Shown in pieces: positions 55,641 to 64,000 of a stretch of 64,000 bases of DNA (positions are counted from its first letter, which is position 1; each line of letters begins with the position of its first letter). The position numbers and the translations under genes are program-made. The stretch is from Malania oleifera (lineage: Eukaryota > Streptophyta > Magnoliopsida > Santalales > Ximeniaceae): NCBI RefSeq assembly GCF_029873635.1, contig NC_080420.1:51847457-51911456 (forward strand), in the 5' to 3' direction. The notes beneath the pieces were generated by a model, which saw nothing but the letters and a program-made list of their open reading frames with translations, searched no databases and was not told the origin of the DNA.

Positions 55641-57548
55641 GACTTGACAGCCCTACCATTGCTGAATTTGTGGACCCTTTTGGGCAATTTATAATAAAGC
55701 ATGAGTGGGTCCTCAATTCTGAACATAAGTTGGGGGTATGCAACTTCGGGTGTGAGGAAGAAAAGAGAGAAGCCAATTCTACTTGGGAACCAGGATGAGT
55801 CCAAATTGAGCTTCAATGCATCGGGCTAAAGATGGTAAACTTAGTGCTTCTAGGGGGCAACCCGATAGTTTTCCTTTTCTTTTTAGGTTCTTAGAGTATT
55901 TAGAATAGATTAATTAGAAGTCAGAATCCTTAGAGCAGGTTTTAGGATAAGTTGGGGATGCAGCTAATGCGGCAACCATCATATACTTGGGCAACTAGGT
56001 CCAACCCTTGCATTATGCTGCATTTCAATATTTTTTGAGAGGGTTGACCATGTATGTGACTAGCACTGAACTGCGTGCGCGCTAGTTGACAACTCAACAT
56101 CGTCATTTAAAACAAGCTTTCATGCTCGACTTTTTTCCCACTTCGTCGTTCTCCGTTCAACCTTGTCACTAGTATTAGTCCACACTCACCATAATATTTT
56201 CTCCACCATTGTACCAAATGTTAATACTAATGACATACATGGTGCTTTTGGCTGGCATTGGTTTTTTATGCTGCAAGGTATCTTTGCATGCATGCTATTC
56301 TTGTTATTTTATTTTGAAGGTAAACTGTTTATTCTTACTAGCACATTACACTGTCCTATCTTTTACCCGAGTTCCTTTTTTTGTTTGGTCCACATTTTAG
56401 TGAGTTTATAAAACTCAACTTTCCTTCATTTGCTGTATTTCCTTTGACAACTAGTCTTTGCTCTTGTATTTGCTAGCGTAGAGGTGACATCAAGTGGGGA
56501 GAGATAAATCTAGATCTTGTAGTTTACTCAAGACATAAAATTTAAGCTCTCTTAGAGACTGACTTTTTCCATGGACTCCTATTCGAACTACGTTCTCATT
56601 AGAATCATGAAGACAATATACAAGGTGATAATTGTTTCAACTGACCATGCAAAGAAGGAAAATGAAAAAGAAAGAGAAACCTGAGCAGAGAAAAATGAAA
56701 GCAAAAATATACACTTGCTCTGAGAAAAGATAAAAAGGTCAAGTTGAGGACACACCCTAAGAATCTGCATGTATGAAGGATCTCCCGACCATGCATTTTC
56801 TAAATTCACACAAATTTGGGAATAAGTTTCTCTAGGGTGGTCTTGATTAAATGTGCAAGTGAGTGAGAAGATGTTAGGGTGAAGGACCTGACACCTCAGT
56901 AAGGGCTTGATTTCTTTCTTATAAGACTAGTTCACTCCACAATTCTAGCGGTAATTCCTCAAATTTGTGGGACGTTTGATCATGACACTCTTCCTCACAA
57001 CCATTCTTTTGAGTGAATTTTGAGAGAATAAACCAGTGAGGCTGAGTCAAGACGACCATTCTGGTAGGTGCCTTTGAGCATTTTGAGTGAGGCAAATCAC
57101 ATCCTTTACACATGCCCTGTGATGCGGCCTATCCATACTTGGATTTACATACTAATATTAACTTTGAATTATAATCATGGGTTGATTCCTTGTGAGTGGT
57201 GTCTTGAGATAGGTGTGTTGTGTTGAGTTTTGCATGATTGAAATGCTACACAGTGTGTGCATAATGGAGTTGTGTATGAAGGAATATGTATGTAATAAGG
57301 TTATATCTCTGTATATAAAATGGTATGATTATGTTGCATGTATTCTTATATTTTGTTTACTACAATGGTGTTTTTGGGTATCGCCTTGGAAACCCTCACG
57401 AGACTAGAACTCGTCCACTAGGATCAACCTAGGGGTTTAAAGCCTTGTTGCACATGATAAATGCAATCGTATTTCCCTAAAAAAAGTATATTGGTAGGAT
57501 TAGGTAGTTTTCTTAGATTTTGATTTGCTCGAGGACTAGTAAAGTGTA
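55641..57548 (+). mobile_element. Athila-like 3' region without RT, integrase or env
   Basis: No pol domain is recognisable after the protease. The phrase CTAGGGGGCAACCCGATAG at 55849 resembles the GGGAGGCAACCC box that plant Athila elements carry just after their coding region, so a large internal deletion joined protease to the 3' region. The rest is non-coding spacer with stop-rich frames up to the PPT. Open frames of 60-80 codons here show no family features. Confidence 0.55.
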
Positions 57549-57560
57549 AGTTGGGGGTTG
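57549..57560 (+). other. Polypurine tract of the Athila-like element
   Basis: AGTTGGGGGTTG is directly followed by TGATGAGTCC, the LTR start. It is the expected site for plus-strand priming and shows that the first 30 bp after it are the genuine 3' LTR start. Confidence 0.72.
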
Positions 57561-58803
57561 TGATGAGTCCCTAAAATACATGATTTTAGACTCGAGTGAA
57601 CAATCCAAGGAGCTGTTCGAGGGTATAAAGTAGCAATGGTGCACCAGTAGTCTGAAGCATGGTCGAAAACCAGAGTATACTCTAGCACAAAGATCACGAG
57701 AACCTTTATGGGAGACTGTAGCCTAATACATGTACCTGGTTGAAGCAGTAAAGGTGCCAATCTTGTCATTAAACATCATCACAATCTAAACCATAAATGA
57801 AAGAAGTAAAGGAAAGCTGTAGATGAAAGCATGTAAAAAGATCATCCCTTTGCATTCATCACATTTGTCACTAATGTCAGGAAGTACAAAAGAAGATCCT
57901 AATATACACGACTGTTGTATGAACGTCGCTAGTTGTCACAGGCTGTCGGACACTACATACATGAATTGAAATTACTCTACTCCTATTCTAACTTGGCTCT
58001 CAATGAGTTGCTAGGTCTATCACAAACCTAAGAGAGGCCAAAGAGGCACCCAATGCGTGTGTTTGTAGCGAATACTTATAGGTTCTAGGTTTTACAAGGG
58101 TTGTTTTACAAGTTAAGAAAGTTTGCATCAAATCTCATGCAGTAGATCTTCGCTGTCAACCAAGTTGCTCCTTTGGAATTCTTGTGCGCTCCCTAGTCGG
58201 ATCTCGTGGGAAGTCAGGGATTCGAATCTTCAATGTCATAGACTTCGTCAAGCCTCAGGGTCTTGATGGTTGAGGAGATGGTCGAGACTCGTAGTATCTC
58301 GATCTTCAAGAAATCTCAATATCTCGATATAGTTGCTCCAGAAGGTCTCTTGGTAGAACACTTCTTTAAGACTCTCAATTTTTTTGAATTTCAATTCTGT
58401 CTCAGTATCTTGACATGGTTGCTCTAGGGTGTCACTTATTCGCACACTTGGTCGAACCTTGCAGTATTCTAATCTCAATTTGAACCTTGGAGTTTGCAGT
58501 GGAAGACTAAGTCACCCCTGTGGTTTGCTGGTCGCCCCATATAGTCAAGCGTAATCTTCTTGTCTATTTATGATATGAAGCTTCTATAGCTTGGTTGAAT
58601 GTCTAAATTCGAGCTTTGAATCCTCCAAATCCTCCATGGCTTCTTGTAATGCCTAACTCCATGTTTTTAACCTATTTTTCCTGAAAAGATGAACAAAACC
58701 TTGCATGGCTTTGAACAATGATAACTTTGGGTAAAAACATAATAAAATGAGGATAAACAAAGGTAAATGAGGGTATAAAATCATGTATTTTAGGGACTCA
58801 TCA
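57561..58803 (-). repeat. 3' LTR of the Athila-like element: 30 bp forward, remainder inverted
   Basis: 57561-57590 equals the first 30 bp of the 5' LTR in forward orientation. From 57591 the sequence is the reverse complement of the 5' LTR from about 50660 back to 49464 and ends at 58803. The whole is a 1243-bp block bounded by a 28-30-bp inverted repeat. The last 350 bp of the LTR (U5 side) are absent from it. Confidence 0.85.
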
Positions 58804-59397
58804 TGAGGCAAGGACATAGGCAGTAAGTTTAACCTTGTAAAAAATCCAGTGTTCAATCTTCTTCCCTATCTCTTTAAATTCTGCAATCAGAAACTATTGT
58901 GTATGATTTTGAATTAATTAGGAAATTTTGTTGAACGCTGAGTTCAGTTTTGAAGTACTTTGAATAAATCCATTTAGTTGTTAATGGTTCGTACGCTTTA
59001 AAGTTTTCAGTTGAAATTTAGAAAAGTGTTGAATCTTGGATTTAGTTTCTGCTAGCTAAGGTAAAGCTATTGTGATTGGTTGTGTATTGAAGCATAAGAA
59101 GTTATGGTGCTATGTTTGCATTATTGACTTTTTGTCTTAAATACATACTTGATTGTTGATTGAATTCAGAGGAAATTTTTGAACTTGCTGAAAGCTAAAA
59201 CTCAGAATCCATTTTTCAATTTCATGTATATTCCAAGGATTGTTTATTGGTATAATGTCGTCGTTGATTAGTAAATTGTGTTTGATATTTGAGTGAGATT
59301 GTGATTGGCATATTTTAAAAGATTTAAAATAAACTGAGATTCGGCATGATAATTTTTAAAATATCCAATTCACCCCTTCTTGGGATTACACCGTTAC
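58804..59397 (+). repeat. LTR of copia C, right part
   Basis: It resumes at TGAGGCAAGGACATAGG and carries the SIRE-like U5 layout, with CCAATTCACCCCTTCTTGGG at 59365 and an end near CACCGTTAC. Together with 49400-49463 it forms the 3' part of the 5' LTR of copia C. The PBS follows at 59404. Confidence 0.8.
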
Positions 59398-59403
59398 TTT
59401 CTA

Positions 59404-59421
59404 GTGGTATCAAAGCCTAGG
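59404..59421 (+). other. Primer-binding site of copia C (initiator-Met type)
   Basis: GTGGTATCAAAGCCTAGG is one base off TGGTATCAGAGCC. It confirms plus orientation for copia C. Confidence 0.85.
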
Positions 59422-59461
59422 TTGTAGAAAATCCTGATAGGTAGTTACAAAAAAGATCTTA

Positions 59462-61200
59462 ATGGCTAACGTAGGTGTATCCCCATTCGATGAAAAGAAA
59501 TCCTCATCTTGACCTCCTATTTTTTGCGATGTGAACTACACCTTCTGTAAACAACGAACGAGAATATTTTTACAAACCATGTATTGAAAAGTCTGGAAAG
59601 TAGTAACACAAGGTGACTATGTTCCTTCTAAGATTGTAGATAACAAGGAAATCCCTAAAGAATACACTGACATGAGTGAGAAGAATGTGAAACTACTGCA
59701 AATAAACTCATATGCAATGAATGGCTTATATTGTGTGCTAGACACCAATGAGTTTAACATGATAATGGGATGTAAATCTGCAAAGGAAATTTGGGACAAA
59801 TTAGAAGTAACCTATGAGGGGACTGTAGATGTTAGGGATAGTAGAATCGACATGCTCATTAGTGAGTACGAGGCCTTTAGGATGAACCCAAAGGAATCTA
59901 TAACTAGTATGTACACTAGGTTCACTCACATAATTAACTCGAATGCACTAAGGAAGAATTACTCTACATATGAAATGATTAGAAAAATCCTTAGAGGTCT
60001 TCCTCCTATATGGGAACCCAAGGCCACTGCCATAACTGAAGGTAGGAACTTAAAGAACACTTCCCTAGATGAACTTATATGGTTGCTTCTCAAGTTTGAG
60101 ATGACTATAAATGAAAGGACAACTAAATTTAGCAAACATAAGAAATCCATTTCACTCAAAGTTTCAAAAGAAAGCTCAAGTGATGAAGAGGATGATGATG
60201 ACTCAACATTGTTTACTAGATGACTAGGCAAATTCTTTAAAAAGAATAAAATATCTGATAGAAAATTCAGAGGAACAAAAATAGACAAAGGTGAATCAAG
60301 TAAGAAAGAAACTAAAGCTGAACCCTCAACTTGATTGTCCACAACTTAAGAAAGATGCTAAGAAGAAAAAGAAGAAAGTAATGAAAGCCACTACATGGGA
60401 TGATTCCAACTTAAGCAACTCGGAAAGCGACTCAAGTGATCAAGAATGAGCCAACCTTTGCTTCATTGTGAGAGATGTTGAGGTAAACTCTTCCTTAAGC
60501 TTATTTATAGAATCTAATGATGAACCCGGTAATGACTCATGTGAAAGCATGCCATCTTATAATGAAATAAAAACACATTTGTTTTCACTACATAAGAGGT
60601 TCATTAAGGTGTCCAAAAGAAACATCACATTAAAAAGACAAAATGAAATGTTTATGAACCAACTAGAGTAATCTAAATCAGTTGAAAAAGAAAAGGATTT
60701 GGCTATTGCTAAACTTGACAGTAAAATCAACCAGATGACCAAAGAACAAGTAAGGTTACAAGCAAATTGTAAAGATATAAAAGATTCATAAATACTCAGT
60801 CTTGAAAGTAAAATATAGGACCAATCTAAAATAATTTACAATTTAACAAGAGGAAAGGAAAACTTTGATAAACTGGTTGGATCACAAAGAACGTCTTTAG
60901 ATAAAGAAGACATAGGATTAAATGGAATTGAAAACAAGAAGAAAAGAACCTCTATATGGAGTACTTTGTAAAAGCTTAAAAATACAATGCTAGAACATCC
61001 TAAACTAATGCATATGAGCACACCACATGTTTTCTATGTAAGGAGAAGGGACACATAAAATTTGAATGTCCATTTAAGAGAAAAAATGTTAAAACCAAAA
61101 AGCTGTGGAGAGTAAAAAATACAACAAAAACAAACCCAAAAGGACCTAAGAAGATTTTGGTACCTAAAGTAACATCTTAAATCCGTGTTTTAGTTATGTT
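59462..61200 (+). pseudogene. Gag of copia C
   Basis: The first ATG (MANVGVSPFDEKKSSS) at 59462 is in frame with the open stretch 59672-60223, which carries AKEIWDKLEVTYEG, DVRDSRIDMLISEYEAFRMN, YEMIRKILRGLPPIWEPKAT and LDELIWLLLKFEM. Stops lie at 59513, 59585 and 60221. The first zinc knuckle is missing: AEPST, a stop-containing join at about 60330, then DCPQLKKDAKKKKKK. The acidic/serine stretch, PSYNEIKTHLFSLHKRFIKV, a coiled coil and the second knuckle CFLCKEKGHIKFEC-type text (about 61034-61075, frameshifted) follow. Here the final Cys is kept, unlike in A and B. Confidence 0.85.
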
Positions 61201-61625
61201 TTAAGTCCCATCAAAAGACAAATGGTACTTGGATAGTGGATGCTCAAGGCATAATACTGGAGATAAGTCTAAGTTCACATCGTTGACACTAAAGGAAGGT
61301 GGACATGTCACTTTCAGAGATAATGCTAAAGTTAGAATTATTGGCATTGGAAAAATCGGTAAGGAACCCTCCTTGATAATTGATAATGTATTATTTTTTG
61401 AGATTTAAAGCATTATCTACTTAGCATTAATCAACTAAGTGATAAGGGTTTTGACATAACATTTAAAAAGGACAAATGCATAGTTGATGAACATACCGAA
61501 AAGCATGAAATATTGTTTATTACAAACTGGGTTGAGAACATATACTGTATAAATTTTGAAAACCTGTTATCTAAATAGGTTAGATGTTTCACGACTTTAA
61601 ATGAAGCCAGTTGTGAAAACTAAGA
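61201..61625 (+). pseudogene. Protease and pre-integrase start of copia C
   Basis: SKDKWYLDSGCSRHNTGDKS at 61207-61266 is a copia protease active site with DSGCS intact. IIGIGKIGKEPSLIIDNVLF follows, and then, after stops, SDKGFDITFKKDKCIVDEH of the pre-integrase domain. The element is cut at 61626 by LTR D. Confidence 0.85.
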
Positions 61626-63465
61626 TGTAGCTCCAAGTTGGGGGGGGGGGGGGTGAACTGGGTTATCAAAATTTCTTTTAAATCCTTTAAAGAATTCTTA
61701 ACCTTTTATAATTATTTTAAAGATTTCTTGACTTCTTCAATCACACAAAGGCTTAAGTCTTTTATTCAATCCACAGTCACAACACAAATAAACAATCAAT
61801 CAACTACTTAATCCAATCAACCACAATATAAGTAACCAATCAATATATGCTTTGCAATTCTTTTAGCAATGCTTAGCTTGACTGTTTGCAGCCCTGTGTA
61901 TATGAATATGTAAGCCCTGTAGAGAATGCAATTTTCCTTCCAATTGATAACCAAAATAACATCCAATCACTCTTTCCAAAATTAGAATTCAAATAAACCT
62001 TCAATTAATAGGTTTTGGGTTGTTAACCAAACAACGTACTCCCTTACAGTTTCCGCAAAATATTAATTAACCAACGTACTCCCTTTCGGTTTTTGCAAGC
62101 CCAAGAAAAAATTAAGCTTTGGTTTATTTAATTTCCAATACACATTGTTTTTATGATTGAGAGAATTACAACATCCACGACTTATTCCCAGCCTACGTCC
62201 TCGCATTAGGAAAACCACCTAAGGATTCCACTATACCTGTTCCTTTCTGGGTGAAACGAAATAATTACAAATAACCTTTTTTTCAGGAAGAGAAACCTCT
62301 CCAAGCTATAGTCCACGCTTGGTCCAATGATCCAAATTAATCTTGAATCATCAAAGAACCACTAAACAGAAGTAAGAATCTGAGTACAAAAACAATCTCA
62401 AAACATAGCAAATATGTACAAGTTAGAGCACTTGATATACTTCAAAGCAAATACTAAATAGAAAATACAAAGCTCAAGGTTTAGATGTCACCGAAGGTTC
62501 TTTCTTATAGATAGAGAAAACTTAGTTGTAAAATCAGAACCAAGGCTTTTGATCAATCAAAAATTTCATAGAGTTCTCCTAGCACGAGTGTAAGTACGTA
62601 TGGATTTAGGAGAATATGAACGTAGAATGCTTTGTATTGCTTGAGCATATATTTTCATTGAGCAAGGGAGGTATTTACTCTTTTGTGGAAGAGTTTCCTT
62701 ATTTACCAAGTTGACATGGAGTGTTTGGTCAATTTCACCAAAAGATTTGAAATCCTAGAATTAATTTTGAAAAACTTCCCGTTTAGTTTGAATTTCAAAA
62801 TCTTTGTGCAGTCAATCGGCTGACTCACTCAACTAGGTCAGATTTTGTGTAGGTCAGTCGGCTGGACAGACGACTGACAGTGTTCTGTCTATCAAAAAAT
62901 TATTTCAATAAATAGTTAGTTGGTTGACTAAATTTAGTTGAAAAATGATCAGTAGACTAGACAGACTAGGGTGTGAGTCGGCTGACTAATCCTAGTTCAA
63001 ATTTGTTAGTCGGCTAGACAAGCCATTCTTTTTCAAATATTTCCATTTTTCATTTTTAAACTCTTATTTAAAAAAAAAAACTCAAATACAACTTTTTCAA
63101 AATCATTTTCAAGGGTTTGTTTAAGAGATGGTCTCTAAGTTTTTTGATCCTAAAGAGCTTGATATATCTAAATAGTATTGGATTGAAGTACTAACAAATA
63201 TCTTTCTAAGCATGAACTCATTTAGCTTTAAGTCTTTAAGTCTCTTGAGGTTCAGCTTTACTTCAAGTCCCACTTAGCCTTTAAGCTCTTCATTTTTCTT
63301 TTATTGCTTTAATATTTTGAGAAGCTTTCTTTAATTTCCAACCTACTTCCATGATCATGAGTGTGGTTTTACTTAATCCTAAAATAAAGTCACCTAACAC
63401 ACATGTTAAAATATCCTTCATTTATTATCATCAAAAAAAGATTGAAAAACTTTGTTAGGCCAACA
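61626..63465 (-). repeat. 3' LTR of SIRE-like copia element D
   Basis: Plus strand from TGTAGCTCCAAGTTGG at 61626 to TTTGTTAGGCCAACA at 63465 (1840 bp), so in minus orientation it starts TGTTGGCCTAACAAAG. A 14-base G run is at 61640-61653 next to the boundary. The GCCTACGTCCTCG phrase near 62192 is the group's U5 motif. GTCGGCTGA-like motifs lie at 62815-63025. Confidence 0.85.
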
Positions 63466-63488
63466 ATCTCCCTCTTTTTGATGATGAC
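63466..63488 (-). other. Polypurine tract of copia D
   Basis: Minus strand TTGTCATCATCAAAAAGAGG plus GAGAT next to the LTR start. It shows that the internal region of D extends to the right, beyond the window. Confidence 0.85.
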
Positions 63489-63914
63489 AAATGTGGAGCA
63501 AAGATGAATGTTTCTTTGAAAAAGCTCCCCTCACTATAAGAATTTTTTCAATAAGTTAAGCATGTAACATCAAATACATATAGTCAATTTGCTCAAAGTC
63601 AAAATTTAGTATGCAAATAATGTACTTAACATGACTCATCATAAGCTCAAACATAGCATTTAAATATACTTAACATACTATTTCATGTCATGACATTTTT
63701 ACTTTCTAAATACATACTTAACTACTTAAAATGACATCTTTGCTTTTCCCAATTTCTCCCCCTTTGGACATCATTCAAAACAAGGGGAAAGACGTAGGTC
63801 ATACTAAGCAATACAAGCAAAGCAACCAAAGAAAGTGTTTTATCATAAAAAATACCAAATTACAGTCAAAAAATTACATGATTCAGGTTTTGAAGGACAA
63901 GAATAGTAAAAACA
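63489..63914 (-). other. 3' untranslated spacer of copia D
   Basis: No coding signal is seen. It separates the accessory ORF end from the polypurine tract, as at 17860-18492 in the other element that carries such an ORF. Confidence 0.5.
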
Positions 63915-64000
63915 TCAGCTTTCATCAGTAGGATGATCATCTGCTACTTCTTCATTCCGTTCGTCTTCCTCTTCATATCTTTCTTCTTCATATGAGTCCT
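63915..64000 (-). CDS. C-terminal end of an accessory ORF in copia D (partial)
   Basis: The minus strand is open from the window edge to a TGA at 63915-63917 and encodes a 27-residue strongly acidic tail (YEEERYEEEDERNEEVADD, ending in PTDES). Composition, length and position before the PPT match the acidic tail of the accessory ORF at 17721-17859 (EESLSEEDEEDDEEDEG, ending in PLDED). It is probably the end of the same 'putative plant transposon protein'-like ORF. The rest lies outside the window, so intactness is unknown. Confidence 0.5.
   Translation of the reverse strand, partial: DSYEEERYEEEDERNEEVADDHPTDES

Larger units (their letters stand above)
49464..58803 (+). mobile_element. Athila-like Ty3 element with oppositely oriented LTRs
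   Basis: The left end is TGATGAGTCCCTAAAATACA and the right end is its reverse complement, TGTATTTTAGGGACTCATCA. TGAGG occurs on both sides (49459-49463, 58804-58808), and the paralog at 25450 shows the empty site. The order is: forward LTR, PBS, gag, protease, spacer without RT, PPT at about 57549-57560, 30 bp of forward U3, then about 1.2 kb of LTR in reverse. A solo copia LTR (50714-52641) is nested in the left LTR. Without it the element is about 7.4 kb. RT, RNase H and integrase are absent, so it is non-autonomous. Confidence 0.8.

Noticed and set aside
56163..56411. Hydrophobic 82-codon frame as an envelope-like gene of the Athila-like element
   Set aside because: Short, single, with overlapping frames of similar composition, and no start or splice context. 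Composition alone does not support an env gene.
1..64000. tRNA, rRNA or host protein-coding genes
   Set aside because: None could be recognised. tRNA-like strings are primer-binding sites only, and all protein similarities are to transposable elements.

Overview
The window is a stretch of nuclear DNA from a flowering plant, probably a eudicot with a large, repeat-rich genome. Nearly all of it is transposable-element wreckage: Ty3/gypsy elements (Tat-like, Athila-like and a Tekay-like LTR pair), many Ty1/copia elements of one SIRE-like group with LTRs of about 1.8-2.2 kb, a small TNT1-like copia fragment, and CACTA (En/Spm) DNA transposon pieces. I see no host protein-coding gene, no tRNA or rRNA gene and no CRISPR array. 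Every recognisable coding region is broken by stops, frameshifts or later insertions, so all genes are called as pseudogenes. Lineage names rest on motifs read by eye.

Layout: 1-890 unassigned AT-rich DNA; 895-5757 Tat-like element (LTR, primer site, gag, protease, RT, two RNase H domains, start of integrase), cut at its right side; 5758-6600 copia gag scrap fused to a CACTA transposase scrap that ends in a CACTA terminus; 6601-7960 unassigned; 7960-10041 CACTA end with about eleven 114-bp subterminal repeats; 10042-16655 a minus-strand SIRE-like element (E) with LTRs, PBS and PPT but no pol; 16656-19119 the 3' end of a plus-strand SIRE-like element with an extra ORF resembling the 'putative plant transposon protein' family; 19120-21182 Athila/Tat-type LTR plus primer site; 21225-25176 minus-strand Ty3 pol-gag wreck; 25177-25900 LTR fragment.

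From 26611 the layers nest. Minus-strand copia A (26611-39872) carries two solo LTRs in its integrase (31361-33499, 33650-35719) and a Tekay-like LTR in its gag (37560-39519). A second Tekay-like LTR (39873-41638) caps it and is cut by minus-strand copia B (41639-49399), whose pol/gag was in turn replaced in part by a TNT1-like fragment (46700-47808). Plus-strand copia C follows (LTR 49400-49463 and 58804-59397, gag-protease to 61620). Its LTR is split by a 9.3-kb Athila-like insertion (49464-58803, TSD TGAGG) that itself holds a solo copia LTR (50714-52641). Minus-strand copia D (from 61626) truncates C and runs off the window.

The most unusual structures are: (1) the Athila-like insertion at 49464-58803, whose two LTRs are in opposite orientation, so both outer ends are U3 ends, yet it has a target-site duplication; (2) dense arrays of degenerate palindromic motifs (GTCAGTCGACTGAC-like, GTTCGGGCGACCGAAC-like, TCGTCGACGA-like) upstream of the TATA boxes in several LTR subfamilies; (3) an accessory non-gag-pol ORF in two separate SIRE-like elements. 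I found no evidence of a new enzymatic or defence system.
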